Assembly: GCF_031143425.1 (NCBI RefSeq)
Contig: NC_090437.1
Coordinates: forward strand, 848,607,978-848,671,977
DNA length: 64,000 nt
Origin: Pleurodeles waltl
Lineage: Eukaryota; Chordata; Amphibia; Caudata; Salamandridae
Direction: 5' to 3'
Below, one piece after another: positions 10,556 to 23,600 of the stretch. The notes under the pieces were generated by a model that saw only the letters and a list, made by a program, of their open reading frames with translations, did no database searches and was not told the DNA's origin. Numbering within the stretch: the first letter of the stretch is position 1; every line of letters starts with the position of its first letter. A program made the position numbers and the translations under genes.

Positions 10556-13135
10556 TGAGGTGCTGTATATGTAGGCTAAGTAGCCCAATGGCGGGACACA
10601 AGTAAAGACAATACTCAGTGTTACCAAAAATAAAGGTATTTATTTGGATGACAAGGTACCAAAAATATCTTAGAGACAATATTCCTTCTGGAGGTAAGTA
10701 TTATACACAATATATGCACTAGACATAAAAATTAGACAAGTAAATAGTCAAAGAACAATGCAAACAGTAGGAAATCCTATAGAATGCAATGGAAGAAAAT
10801 AGGTTTAGGGGAAACACAAACCATATACTAAAAAAGTGGAATGTGAATCACGAATTCCCCCCTACACAAGTGTAGTGTGTGCAGAATTGCTGGGAGAGTA
10901 AGAATACAGTAAAGGTAAGTAAATTACCCCACTCCAGAGCCCAGAAAAGCAGGAGTAAAGTACTGCAAGTTTCCTTACGACACACTACACCTCGTTTTGG
11001 GGATTTTGCAGCAGCCAACTAAGTCTGCAAAGAACAACTGCTGGATTATTGGACCTGAAGACCTGCAAAGGAAGGGGACCAGGTCCAGAAGGCAAAAGAA
11101 GTTAAAGGAAGGACAGGAGCCCCTGCCAATCCAGAAGAGGGTGCAAAAGAAGAGTCCCCAGTTAGTTGAAGACTGCAGAAATGCACCCTAGGAAGATGCC
11201 GGCGGGTTCCTGCATAATGCAAAAGATGTCCCATGGCGTGAAGATTGATGCATATGAGATTTCATGTTGGAAGGTGCTAACAAGCCTTGGCTATGGCAAA
11301 AGTGTGTTTTTCATCATGGACCCAGGAGGGACCTGGGGGCCTCAACTCTGTGTAAGGAGGAAGAGTAGACTCTCAGCACTTTAGAGAGCCGTCAGGATGC
11401 CAACCAGCACCCCCAGAAGCTGCAGGATCTGGGTTCAAAGGAGGTGCAAAACATGGTTCATGCAGCACAACAAAAGAAGGTCCCACGCTGCTGGAGAACA
11501 ACTCAGTAAGTTGAGCGTCACAGGGTGGAGTGCTCGGGACCAGGGTCAGGCTGTGCATGAAGGAATTTTGCAAAGAGTGCACAGAGGCCTAATGAGGTGA
11601 AGAAGACACAATACACAGGGGTGCCATCGTTCTCGGGGAAGGCAACGTCTTTCCTCCTCCAAACTGCGTCAGCAGGACCTCAGGACAGTCTATGTTGATG
11701 ATGTCCACCCTCTGTGTCCTTAGGAGCATGCTCATTGCCTTAAGAGGAGTCTCAAGGTACCGGTCTTTGCCTTGGAAGGTGCCTGCTTGGAGCAGGGGAG
11801 TGACCCCGTCATTCCACAGGAGATTTCTTTGGTCCTTCTGGTGCAGTATGAAGACAGGGAGTCCCCAGAGCATGCACACTGTGGAAACTGTTGCAGTTGC
11901 TGACTTGGAGCTGAGGTTGCTGAAGAAAAGTGTCACTTGTAGACACTTTGTTGCAGCTACAGCGTTTCTTGGAGCAGGCTGCGGTTGATCCGAGGTCAGA
12001 AGAGTCTGAAGTTGTTGCAGAGGATTCCTGAAGGAAACTTGCAAGCAGAATCTGAAGAGAACCCACAGGAGAGACTCTAGCCCTGAGAGGGGGATTGGCT
12101 ACCTTATCAGGTATAGACCTATCAGGAGGGGTCTCTGACGTCACCTGCTGGCACTGGCCACTCAGAGCCCTCCAGAGTGCCCCCACACCTTTCAAAGTAA
12201 GATGGCGGAAGTCTGGGACACACTGGAGGAGCTCTGGGCACCACCCCTGGGGTGGTGATGGACAGGGGAGTGGTCACTCCCATTTTCTTTGTCCAGTTTC
12301 CCACCAGAGCAGGGGAGAAGGGGTCCCTGAACCAGTGTAGGCTGGTTTATGCAAGGAGGGCACCATCTGCGCCCTTCAAAGCATTTCTAGAGGCTGGGAG
12401 AGGCTACCCCTCCCCAGCCTGTAACACCTCTTTCCAAAGGGAGAGGGTGTAACACCCTGTTCTCAGAGGAAATGCTTTGTTCTGCCTTCCTGGGACTGGG
12501 CTGCCAGACCCCAGGAGGGCAGAACCCTGTCTGTGAGGTGGCAGCAGCTGTAGTTGCAGTGCAAGCCTCAGAGAGCTGGTTTGACATTACAAGGGGTCCA
12601 TGGTGGAGCCCCCAGGATGCATGCAATTGGCTCCCCAATACCAGATTTGGAATGGCGGGGACAATTCCATGATCTTAGACATGTTAGTCCCAATTGGAGT
12701 TACCATTGTGAAGCTACATATAGGTATTGACCGATTTGTAGTGCACGCCTGTAATGGCGTCCCCACACTCACAAGTTCCCAGGAAATGGCCCTGAACTAT
12801 GTGGGGGCACCTTTGCTAGTGCAAGAGTGCCCTCACACTTAGAAATTTTGCACCTAACCTTCAGAAGGTTGGACATATAGGTGACTAATAAGTTACTTAA
12901 GTGCTGTGAAAATGGCTGTGAAATAGTGTGTGCACTATTTCACGCAGGCTGCAGTGGCAGTCCTGTGTAAGGGTTTGTCTGAGCTCCTCATGGGTGGCAA
13001 AAGAAATGCTGCAGCCCATATGGATATCCTGGAACCCCAATGCCCTGGATAGCTAGGTACCATATACTAGGGACTTATAAGGGGTGTCCGGTATGCCAAT
13101 AGAAATTGGTAAATGAAGTCACTGGCCTACAGTAT
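10556..13135 (-). repeat. Long LTR-like interspersed repeat
   Basis: About 2.6 kb of moderately GC-rich sequence lacks any long coding frame but resembles long solo LTRs. Read on the minus strand it has an AATAAA signal near 10,638 close to its 3' end. Its composition (gctgcagg, ccccagga, agaggtg words) is like the other long LTR-like units in the window. Ends are inferred from composition changes, and no target duplication was identified. Frames such as 11,589-12,044 and 11,809-12,195 (minus) have no domain and overlap on opposite strands. Confidence 0.45.
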
Positions 13136-13471
13136 TTCAAATGAATTGAAATGACACAGTATTGTTTTAATACAATTTTCATGCATTCATATAATGTTGA
13201 GAATGTGTGCTCATATGTGATTATTTGCACCTTACAAGATGGGAGCCCTGTAACTGAGCAAAGATGTGAATTTTATGATGACCACATAATACATTTTGGG
13301 TATTTTTTTCTCTATTTATGTTGTAAAAACAATATGGCACATGATTGTGACCAAAGTTGTTTCTGGCATCCAAAACATGTAGATTGTCCTTGTGCCTAAA
13401 AGTACACAGATTACTTGAAAACTCAGCCTGGACTGCCGATTTCATATTCATATTGGGAGACGAGACGTGTG

Positions 13472-13487
13472 TGTGTGTGCGTGTGTG

Positions 13488-13520
<33 letters not shown>

Positions 13521-13570
13521 ATATATACATGTTGACTATACATGTATATATATATGTACATATTTATATA
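13472..13570. repeat. (TG)n/(TA)n microsatellite
   Basis: A gtgtgtgtgc run passes into a long tatatata run with minor interruptions. Confidence 0.97.
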
Positions 13571-13654
13571 AATTCACTGAACAAAACAAGGATTACAGAG
13601 ACACTATAGTTAGGTTCTGAATTTACTCATACAAAACCATACAAATTCAGCAGT

Positions 13655-13908
13655 TTTAGTTAGAGTTCTTCAAGTAACTAAAACTGGCACCCTAAGGTAA
13701 CTATAACTCGCACTCTCGCCATGCACAGTTGTCTGATCAATAAGTTTATTGCAAATGTTGCAGTGAGAGTATGAAAGATGGCATAGAATATGTCATCAGT
13801 GATATAATATGTGGAGTAATTAACTGTGTATGGTGAAGGAGTGAGTTATAGTTACTTTATGGCGCGAGTTTTAGTTACTTGCCATAACTCTAACTAGCAG
13901 GAGCTGGC
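13655..13908. mobile_element. Fold-back element, about 250 bp
   Basis: The left arm from 13,658 contains ttagttagagttcttcaagt, and ctaaaactggc and aactataactcgcactc follow. The right arm to 13,907 contains gagttatagttac, gagttttagttacttg and ataactctaacta, which is the reverse complement with a few changes. The centre is gtttattgcaaatgttgcag. No coding content is present. It is a typical short snap-back non-autonomous element, and its flanking duplication could not be defined. Confidence 0.75.
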
Positions 13909-14951
13909 CCTGTGGGAGGTGGCAGTCCCCAGGGCCATCAGTGGCTTTATGATGGGACCCACGTGGCCCACGTCCAACTGGACATAGTCCCAGGAGGTGG
14001 TGGTCTTCAGGGCGTGGGGGAGCCGTTGACTCTCCACATGCATTTAATTAGAAGCCCTGGGGGTTGAGGTTTGGGGAGGCCACTGGCCCCCCATATGTAA
14101 AAATTGAAGCCTTGGGGAGGTGGCGGTCCCTAGCGCAGCGGGTAGTCAACCCCCTTCCAAATATTAAAAAATGAAAGGTCCAGGGAGGCTCCCCCACAAC
14201 CACAAACAATTTTTCATTACCCCTGGGACCTGGCCCACCTGGGGGGCCCATAAAAAATAAACACGTGTGGGAGCCTGCACTTGTTTGTTTTTCTTGTTTT
14301 TTTTCTGTGAATTTGTGAATATCACAAACTGGTGGCAAAGAAATACTTTAAAAAATGTTTTTTTGTTCTGTGGGGTACCTGTGGGTGCTAAGGGGTCAGG
14401 GTGTACCTACCCTGGCACCTTTTATTTTATTTTAACTTTTTTTATGGGACTTCACTGAAGCCGAGTCCCAAGATGGCTGCCAACGTTTCCTGGTTTGAAG
14501 TGTTAGCAGCCAATCAGAGCTGTGCATTTCCCTGCACAAGCTTGTCTTTGTTCACGCCCACAGATATACAGTTTTGAATCTCCCTAAATATCTAAAAAAA
14601 ATACTGAACAGATTTACTCCAAATAAGTGAAAGTGCAATCTGTGTACTGACAACTAGCTTTCTGCCAAATTTGGTATAATTCCGTCCAGTGGTTCAGCCT
14701 TAAGAATCCTTTGGAAATTAACACGGGCAATGCAATGTTTTTTGAGCCCCCTTTTCTTTGGCCCCCGTTTGACGGATCAACGCGAAACTTTCCATGTGCA
14801 CCAAGAATCACCACTACACTTTTTTGGGAAAATTTTGTGAAGATTCTTCAAACGGCACCAAAGATATAGGCCAGTCGAAAAATGCTTTTCCTATGGAAAC
14901 ATGGTCCTAACTATAACTACCATACTGGCGATCGCCCGACCATCGGTAGGT

Positions 14952-14953
<2 letters not shown>

Positions 14954-15006
<53 letters not shown>

Positions 15007-15035
15007 TCTACATACATATACATATATATACATGC
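14954..15035. repeat. (TA)n microsatellite at palindrome centre
   Basis: About 45 bp of uninterrupted TA is followed by tacata variants. It separates the two arms of the large inverted repeat. Confidence 0.97.
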
Positions 15036-15834
15036 TACTTGCCATTAGGTAGTTATATCTAGCTTCCATCAAAAAGCATTTTTTGACTTGCCTGTATCTT
15101 TGACTCCATTTGATCAATCGTCACAAAAGTTTCCAAACAAAAGTGTGCCCAAGAATCTTCTTGTGCATGGGAAGTTTTGGGGTGATCCATCAAGCAGGGG
15201 CCGAGAAAAAGGATGGTCAAAAAAAGTGTGTTTCTCATTTTAATTCCAATGGGGATTTTGAATATGACTACAGCCCGAACGGCGAGAAAGAATTACACCA
15301 AATATGGTAGGAAGGTAGCATTTGGTCTAGAAAGCCGCCTTTTCATTATTTGGTGTAAATCCATTTAGCAGTTTTTAAAATATGTAAAAAAACAAAACTG
15401 TATGTCTAGAGGTATGGATGCTTCACAAATACTCCCAATCTTGAGCAGAGATCTGATTGGCTGCCAATACCTCAACCAGGAAGTGCAGTCATTTTGAGAC
15501 TCAGCTTCAGTGGCGTCTCAAAGATAAGTAAAAAAAAAAAGGAAAGGGGCTAGAGTACTGTTAACCTAACACCCTAGCCTTGGTGCAGTAGTCCTCCAGG
15601 GCCTCCCACAAGGCCTAAAAGTATTTTTTTCAAATCATGACAAATATGCAAATTTTGCCATGATTTTTTTTTTTTTTAAAGCAAGCATGGTCTCCAATAC
15701 TTGATTTTATTTTTGCTCCTGGTTGGGCTGTGTCCTGGGAGCATAGCACAAAAATAGAAGGGAAGCGCATGGGGCCCCTCATCAGGTTTATGATTTGTGC
15801 TTTTTTAATCATTCAGGCGGAGCCCACGCTCAAC

Positions 15835-16680
15835 CCTGCACAACAGGGATCACCACCTCTCCAGGATAAATGTTTATAAATTAATGTGGGCAGCCTGGGT
15901 GGAACTGCTTGTGCCCCAGGGACCGCCACCTCCTTGGGACAAAACATGTTAAATTAATGCAGGGGTACTGCACAGCTCCCCAGCATCCCAGGGACTGGAA
16001 CCTCCCAGGGAAAAGTTATATAATTTTTAGGGGTATGAATGGCCCCCTGCACCCTGGGGACCACCACCTCCCTTAGGCAATTCATATAAATTATGGGGGC
16101 TGCCCCCTCGCAGCCCCAGGAACCGCCACCTTCCAGGGTCAACTGTTTATAATTAATGCAGGGGGGCCCACGAGGCCCAAGGATCACCACCTCCGTGGGC
16201 CACTGTAAAGTATGTAAATCGTCAGGCCCGCTTGGCCCACCTGTACCCCAGGAACCACCACCTCCCAAAGCAAAACATGTTAAATTAATGTGGGCGGGGC
16301 CACACAGCCTCCCCAGCCACGGGGACTGCCACCTCCCCAGGACACTGTATAATATTTATGTTACATAAATTTGGGGGCCGAATGGCTCTCCCAAAGCCCC
16401 GGGGACCGCCACCTCCCCTGGGCAATTTATATAATTCCCGGGGTGCCAGCAGCCACCCCTGTGCCCTGGGAACTGCGACCTCCGTGGGTAAATTCATGAA
16501 AATGATTTGGGAGCTGCATGCAGGAAATTAATGAAGGTTGTCTGTCACTGATCCCCAACCCAGGGGACCACCACCTCCCTGGGGCTAAAATAATTCTTGG
16601 AGGGGGCGTGCAGCTCCCCTCATGGAGCCCAGATGGCCCTGGGGACCTCCACCCCCGAGGGCCACCTCCTGCTACCTCCT
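15835..16680. repeat. ~100-bp tandem repeat (accgccacctcc units)
   Basis: A segment of the form ccccaggga-ccgccacctcc, then an AT-rich aatttatataatt-type spacer, then a G/C-rich block, recurs about nine times with strong divergence. Related units in inverse orientation occupy about 13,909-14,240. It forms the outer right arm of the palindrome. Confidence 0.8.
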
Positions 16681-17570
16681 GAGGTGCCCATACTCAGAAG
16701 GTAGCTATTTGCTTTTGTTTGGTGGGGGCTGACAGCTCACACCAAGCAAAAGCAAATATGACTCCGCTTTCTGCAAGCAGGAACTGTCAAACAGCTTCTG
16801 CTTGCAGAAAGCAGAGTTTTGATTTATTTCCCTGCACACAGATATGCATGCAGGAAAACAGGTGAAAACATTGCTCACTCAAGCAGGGAGTTGCTATTTC
16901 AAGCACCCCCCTGCTTGCAGGAGCAATGCTGGCTCTAGCAGGAGTAGGGAGCCAGCTGGGGGCAGGGAGGACGTAAGGCTCACGCTGCACTTCTCACCCA
17001 AATTAAAAAGAATAGGGTGGAACTGCTGATTTGCAGTTCCACCTTGAAAATTATTTAATGAAGATGCTCAAGGAACAATCACATTGACAAAGTTACAAAC
17101 ACACAAGGTCAATGGAGACATTTCCTTGCTGTCCTTTGTGCTGTAGTGTAGGAGATTCACTATACATATACCCAAAAAGGTAGAGCTTACTAATAAGCCA
17201 GTAGAAAGCACTCCAGTTGAGTGAACATTTTGCACAAAACGGGGGTTTCTTCTTGGATACATACACATGATAGGATTCATTCTGTTGCAATGGTAATTTT
17301 ACAGAAATAAAACCTCAGTGGCAAGTATTTGCAAATACAAACAAAACAAGTGCCTTCGTTGAAGCTCCACTTCTGTAAAGTACTGATCAACCGAACTTTG
17401 TGTTCATCGTCAAGGCAAAGCAAGTCTGTTTTCTCTGCATTTCCACCTTGAAAAGATATCTGTAATCATTGATGGAGGTGTTTGCATCCTTGCCTTTTCT
17501 CGAGAGCAATATCTCATGTGGTGACTATGATGAGTGGGTTCTTTCTTGCCAACAACTGTTGTGACCCAAC
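16681..17570. other. No gene; small inverted repeats
   Basis: Short hairpins are visible. One is ctttctgcaagcaggaactg against its inverse at 16,770-16,820; another is ggtggaactgctgatttgca at 17,015-17,045. Frames on the minus strand near 17,068-17,290 have no recognisable domain. Confidence 0.5.
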
Positions 17571-17574
17571 CCCA

Positions 17575-17905
17575 TGTCATGCATGACTGAAGGCCCTGCA
17601 TGATACAGGGTTTGGTGGTTATATGGGGTTGGCTGCTGGGACTGGCCTCAGGCTAGGCCAGGCCTTGCTGCCAACCCCTGCTGCTCCCGGCTTTCAGCCG
17701 TGAGTAGTGAGAGTTTGGGTGGTTATGGGGGCCAAAGGTTGGGTGTCTATAGGAGGTTGACTGCATGGCCTGGACACAGGGCAGGTCCTGCCACCAACCC
17801 CTGCCATTCATGGCCAAAGGCTGTGCATGGCAGAGGGTTGGGTGGTTATGGGGCTTAGCTGCAGTGCTTAGCCACAGGCCAGGCCCATCTGCCAACTCCC
17901 ACAAA
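17575..17905. repeat. ~125-bp tandem repeat, about three copies
   Basis: The word series gttgggtggttatggg, tggccacaggccaggc-like and tgccaacccctgc-like recurs near 17,610, 17,715 and 17,840 with divergence between copies. Confidence 0.75.
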
Positions 17906-18229
17906 GCTATTGTTGTTTTTGTTAGAAGTTCTCCATTTTAAAAGCAAAAAAGCACCCCCCAAAACATTAGTTAGAATGTCCAAAGTTCCCAAAAATCAAA
18001 AACCAACCAAAAGGTTCTTGTTAGAATCACCTTATCTGGTTAAAAGGAAGAATAACTATACGTTTTTTGTATTTATGTCAATGTATGCACCTGTAAGTGT
18101 GTGCGTTGATATATGTTTGTTAAAAGATTGTTAAAGTAACAAGTTAAGTGTAACTAAAAGCACATGTAATGGTTTGTTTCTCTAACTGATTGGGTATGTA
18201 TATATTTGAAGAGTGTGTTCTTGGGTTTG

Positions 18230-20220
18230 TCCTAGTGTGCATGAGTATGTGGTTGCTTGTGTCAGCTTACCCATTAGGGTGTGCCTGGGTGTGTGAGCCT
18301 ATGCATCAGTGTGTGGTAGTGTATGCATTAATGTGTACCTCTGTATGACATTATGGGCCTGATTACAACTTTGGAGGAGGGTGTTAATCCGTCCCAAATG
18401 TGACGGATATACCGCCCGCTGTATTACGAGTCCATTATAGCCTATGGAACTCGTAATACGGCGGGCAGGATATCCGTCACATTTGGGACGGATTAACACC
18501 ATCCTCCAAAGTTGTAATCAGGCCCAATATGTATTGGTGTCTGGCTGGGTGTGTCAGTCTATGCATCCACGTGTGACTGGGAGTGTTTGTGTATAGATCA
18601 GTGTGACTGGGTGTGTAAGTATATGTATCAGTCTGTGCCTGGGTGTGTTAGTGTATGAATGAATCTAGATCTGGGTGTGTCAGTGTATGCGTCAGTGTGT
18701 GCCTAGGTATGGTAGTGTATGCATTAATGTGTGCCTTGGTTTCACAGTGTAAGCATAGGTAATGGTTTGTTTCTCTGATTGAGTCGGTTTGTATGTGTAT
18801 GGAAGAGTGAGTACTTGGGTGTGTTAGTGTGTGTGTGAGCATGTGCCTGTGTGTGTCAGCAGACACATTCATGTGTGCCTAGATGTGTGAGCTTATGCAT
18901 GAGTGTGTGTTGGGGTGTGGTAGTGTATGCATTATTGTGTGCTGGTGTACAACAGTGTATGTAGCGGTGTCTGGCTGTAGTGTATGCATCAGAGAGTGCC
19001 TGGGGGTCTGAGTATATCTATCAGTTCATACTTGTGTGTGCCAGTGCATAATAATAAGTGTGGAATTGGGTCTCTCAGTGTATTTATCAGTGTGTGCGTG
19101 GGTGTGTCAGCATATGCATCACAGTGTGCCTGGGTGTGTCAGCATATGTGTCAGTGTATGCCTGGGTGTGTCAATATATCTATTAGTGTGGAGCTAGGTA
19201 TGTCAATGTGTGCATTAGTGTATCCCTGTGTGTGTGTCATTGTATGTATCAGTGTGTATCTGGGGGTTTCAGTATATGCATCAGTGTGTTCCTGGGAGTG
19301 TGAGTGAATGCATCAGTATGTGTCTGGATGTGTTAGTGTGTGCATCAGTGTGTATCTGTGTGTTTTAGTGCATGCATGAGTGCATGCCTGGGTGTACAGT
19401 AGTATGTACTTGGGGTGTCAGTATATGTGTCGGTATGTAGCTGGGTGTGTCAGTGTATGCACCAGTGTGTCCCTGAGTGTGTCAGTGTGTGCATCAGTGT
19501 GTACTTGAGGGTGTGAGTGTATACATCAATGTGTTACTGGGGGTGGAAGTGTATGCATCAGTGTGTGCTTGAATGTGTCAGTGTATGTATGAGTGTGTGC
19601 ATGGTTGTCTCAACGTATGTGTCAGTGTGTTCCTGGGTGTGTCAGGATATGCATCAGTGTGTGTCTGGGTATAACAATGTACATATTGGTGTCTGGTGGG
19701 TGTGTCAGTGTATGCATTAGGAAAAACAGATATTTTTCCAGCACAAGATAATGCAACGTATGACCTATCTTCTTTGACTACTGTACTTCCAATATTAATG
19801 AGTGAGTGCATGAATCGTTTTATACCTGGGTAGGTGAGTGTATTTATAAATGCTTACCTGGGTCTCTCAGTGTACGGATCAGTGTGTGCCTGGGTTTATC
19901 AGCATATGCGTCAATGTGTGACTGGGTGTGCCAGCATATGCGTCAGTGTGTGCCTGAGTGTGTCAATGCATGCATCAGTGTGTGGGTGGGTGTGTCAGTA
20001 TATGCATCAGTGTGTGTCTGAGTGTGTTAGCGCATGCATCAGTGTGTGATTGGGTGTGTTAATGTATGCATTAGTGTGTGCCTGGGTGTCTCAATTTATT
20101 CATCAGTGTATGCCTGGATGTTTCAGTCTATGTGTGCCTGGGTGTCTCAGTGTATGAATGAGTGTATTCCTTGATACGTTAGTATATATACAAGTGAACA
20201 TGTGGATATATCAGTATTTC
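18230..20220. repeat. 32-bp degenerate minisatellite
   Basis: The unit approximates gtgtgcctgggtgtgtcagt followed by gtatgcatca. Consecutive gggtgtgtcag words fall 32 bp apart at several places. All overlapping open frames (for example 18,984-19,307) are products of the repeat. A MITE interrupts it at 18,355-18,525, and about 90 bp of unrelated sequence interrupts it near 19,720-19,800. Confidence 0.92.
18355..18525. mobile_element. Near-perfect palindromic MITE
   Basis: The 171-bp element runs from gggcctgattacaactttgg to its inverse ccaaagttgtaatcaggccc. Arms of about 78 bp carry only a few mismatches, around a short loop near attatagcctat. The same family recurs at 61,195-61,374. Flanking triplets TAT and AAT match at two of three positions. 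It sits inside the 32-bp minisatellite and has no coding capacity. Confidence 0.9.
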
Positions 20221-21200
20221 CTTTTGTGTGTGTTAGTGTATCAGTATAATTATCTATACTTAATTGGAAAGTTTATAGATACTCCATGAATGGCAAAGGA
20301 TGTTACTAGTTCCCTACATTACTGCAATATATAGGTGCATTACGCTGTGTAAATAGAAAGAAAACATAAATATTCTTCACTGTTCTCAGCTTCCATACTT
20401 TTTCACATCATAAAATGCTGTATAGATACTGATCATCGAACAGTGCAAGGAAAGAACAATCGTATAGACTGTCAAAAAAAATCATTAGTGCATAGTATGT
20501 TATTTTAAATTAACATTAGTATGCGTCACACTCACTCCAAATTTTTAACTAACTGTTTTACCTAGACGTATTAAGTAGTGTAATAGATATAAGCTTCATA
20601 TAAGCATTTTCGTATCTGAAGACTGTTATAATGTAATAATAGTAGATAAAAAAGTTATAAAAACACTCTTGGCAGGCCACATGAAATCGTAGAATATGGT
20701 AATTCTTTAAGAAGGACTAGAGTATGGTAGTATCATAATAATGATCCTTTGTTAATTTAAGGTGTTCTTTACACATCTTTTGGATTGTCATGGTCTTCTT
20801 ATCATATTTTGTCCATGTAGTTTTACTTTTTTTAAACTACTTGGGTATCCAATGATGTGTTTAATTTGAATTACTTTGTTACTATTTGTTTTTCTATAAA
20901 CTAGTTGTTTGCACTGGTTTGTAGTTTCTAATCTATTTTCAGTTTAGTGGTATTGTTGTTCTTTAATTATGGCAGTAAGTCCATTTCAATATTTGAAACC
21001 CATTATGAAGATATCACTGATGGTAGGCCGTATGATGTCTTAACTTATTGTATTTGAAGTCCCAGAGGTAAACTGTTCCATTTTTTTGTAGATTTTTGAT
21101 TTTATAAAAGGCCAGTTTTCAATTTGGTAGTTTCTAATTAAATCTCTACTTCATTGTAAGTAGTGCCCTGATGTTATTTCATCTTCTTTGTGGATAATAC
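20221..21200. other. AT-rich, nothing recognised
   Basis: No frame worth reporting, no tandem structure and no domain are seen. Confidence 0.6.
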
Positions 21201-21360
21201 AAGGGGCCTCATTTACATGGCCTTTGCGTCATTGCTGCATCATTTTTTTTCGATGCAGCAGTGATTCTAGGTGTGTTCTACACTGCTCCAGATTTACAAA
21301 CTGATGCATTGGGCCCAATGCGTTAGTTTGTAAACCCTTGCTTCATATTATACTTGCACC

Positions 21361-22675
21361 GAGGGGGCACCAGAGAGCCGATGAGCAAGATGGACGCACT
21401 GCTGTGAGGCTCCCGCGGTCTGGGTCATAAATCCCACATAATCCTGCTCTGGGAGCCTGCTGATACACCCTGTATTGCTTCCAGAGTCACCCAGGCACAG
21501 CAAGGAGACTGTTACTGTGACCGATTCCATTGGGGATCAGAGGTGTGAGCTTGGCCGTGGCACATGGTGCACTGGACCCAAGATGGAAGGCGGGGCATGC
21601 GTGGGCTAGACGGTGGCCTCCCCACACACAAAAGGTGATTGCTGGTGACTTGTGCTGGCCTGTACTGCCAATGGGAGAAACCCCAGTTGCAAGAGCTGGC
21701 CCACGGGGACCACAACAACAATCATAAATAGGAGACAGATCAGAGAGGACTATGCCACTGACTGCTGGTGAGGGTTTGTGGGGAGGCTTGCGATGTGGCT
21801 AAGGTGCTTGAACACTACTGGATGACACCACTACAATGGTGGCTGGAGGCCTTGGGAGGGGTGCTTGGCACACAGGTGTTGCCTGTGGCTGGGCTCATGG
21901 TTGGGGAGCGTGTGGAGACCAGGGTCCGGAGGGGGACCACTGGGGCTTCTGTTGGGACAGCCGTAGGCATGCTGCTGGCTGGGTGCCTGGGTTGTGGGGG
22001 GTGGCACTGCAGGCACCTAAACCTCCAGCTGCCTGCTCTGACAGTGCAGCTTTCTTCTATTTGCTGCATAAAACTTGAGGAACAACATTGCAGATGGCGT
22101 GGTAGATCCTCCTGGTGCAGCGGACTCAGAGCTCTTCCAAACACCTGTACTCACTCCCAAAAAAAATTCTGGCTGATTACCGCACAGAGCACCATTGACA
22201 TAATATAGCAGTGGCCTGGAACAGCACTTCTGTCACCATTGTCTGCTCGCTGAGAACTGGGGCCTTACTTGATTCCTAAGAATGCAGCCCTGATAGAGAC
22301 AGGCAGTGGACAAACAACATGCCCTGGACTCTATCGCGCCCACCATTAGAAGAGTACAACAAACTTAATTGGTACTCCCCTCGTTGCGGGGCACTAGGCC
22401 TGGCATATACGGCACCCACCCCCCAGTGATCGCTGTTGGAGACTAAAGGGGTCTGGTCATGCCCCCGGCATATAGGAGGCTCAGCACCTACTTGGCCCCT
22501 AATAGTCTGCAAGCACAGTTGAACTTCCTGGCTTTACAGTGCAGCCTGCAGCAGGCCGGCTGAGTGCGCCGGCTGTCTACCATCTATTGGGCAGCTGCCA
22601 TTACCGTCTGACAACATGGGTAAAATGGAAGGTTGACAGACAAAATTCCAGTTTGTAGCACAATGGTCTACCCAA
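21361..22675 (+). mobile_element. Probable 5' region of the plus-strand L1
   Basis: This GC-rich stretch lies between the left MITE piece and the start of L1 ORF1. Overlapping frames on both strands (for example 21,768-22,208 plus and 21,815-22,144 minus) show no domain. It is best explained as an L1 5' UTR. Confidence 0.55.
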
Positions 22676-23600
22676 ATGCAGGGAGGTGGCTCAGATCAAG
22701 AAGTGCTAGAACCCAATACACCAGGAGGGTACTCAGACACTGGAGATATGAGGTCCCTCCTGGTGTCTATACAACATAGCATGGCCTCTATTGACCGTAA
22801 TATGGACAACATGTATGCACAAATCGATGCCCTCACGAACAAAATGGAGAAACAGGATGGACATCTCACGGAAGCTGAACATAGACTCTCAGCTGGAGGG
22901 GACACAGTGACTGCCAAAACCGAGCAACTTTTGAACATAGAGAAAGTCCTGCAGATTATGTCAGCTAAGAACACAGATCTTGAGGCCAGGTCAAGAAAAA
23001 ATAACTTAAACATACTGGGAGTACCTGAGTCCACCGACACGGGCTGCAGGGTGATGTCTGTTGAGCACCTCTTATCGACACTGTTTGGTTCAGACTCATT
23101 CTCCAACTTATTGGTGGTTGAGAGAGCTCACAGGTCACTGACTACTAGATCCCCACAGGGAGCTCCCCTGTGCTCCATTATCGCTCAACTCCTGAACTAT
23201 TGTGACAGGGATGTTGCCTTGCAGTTAGCTATCGAAATGCAAAAACTGTAAGGAAGGGCAATGTGATATCTATATACTCGGATACCACTATGGCAGTGCA
23301 GGATACCCATAAAAAATTCACTAACATCCAAAAAGAAATTGTGACAGGCCAACATACCCTATGCAATGCTTTATCCAGCATGCCTGCTAATCACCCATCG
23401 GGGCTAAGACCATATCTTCACTTCTCCACAGCAGGATGGAGAGTATCTGAAATGAAATGCCCTACAACATCGTCGGTGGATCATGACTCGCCACGTTCAA
23501 GACCTTCTTCCCCCATGTCAGAACCAGAATGGTCAGACTGCGTCAGATATCATCATCCTCAATCAATTCCTATTCTTGTTTTCATACCCAGCGTGGACTG
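22676..23600 (+). pseudogene. L1-clade LINE ORF1, decayed
   Basis: Starting at the ATG at 22,676, the first 191 codons are open. They show an N-terminal variable region, a coiled coil (residues about 25-105, with IDALTNKMEKQDGHLTEAEH) and the start of the RNA-binding core (LEARSRKNNLNILGVPEST, residues about 110-128). After a stop at 23,251 the homologous reading continues in other frames to about 23,600 (VISIYSDTTMAVQDTHKKFT). This is the layout of L1 ORF1 proteins. No wild-type C-terminal end is preserved. ORF2 of the same element follows at 24,096, on the same strand and in the usual order. Confidence 0.85.

Larger units (their letters stand above)
13909..16680. repeat. Giant imperfect palindrome centred near 14,985
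   Basis: The left arm (about 13,909-14,940) and the right arm (about 15,035-16,680) are inverted copies in the same order. Markers include gcagccaatcagagctgtgc against the reverse of its partner near 15,450; acatacagttttg-type segments; tttggtataattc against its partner near 15,295; ggatcaacgcgaaactttcc against its partner near 15,180; and ttttgtgaagattcttcaaa against its partner near 15,110. The outer parts are gggaggtgg-type tandem arrays on the left and their inverse on the right. A (TA)n tract forms the centre. No protein is encoded. Confidence 0.8.

Noticed and set aside
11589..12195. Overlapping minus-strand frames (151 and 128 codons) as possible genes
   Set aside because: They overlap each other in different frames and lie in an LTR-like repeat; no domain or splice evidence.
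18230..20220. Possible CRISPR-like array from regular 32-bp spacing
   Set aside because: Repeats are contiguous with no unique spacers, the sequence is eukaryotic, and no cas genes occur.
21768..22208. 146-codon plus frame in the L1 5' region
   Set aside because: No similarity to L1 ORF0/ORF1 or any domain; opposed by a 109-codon frame on the other strand.
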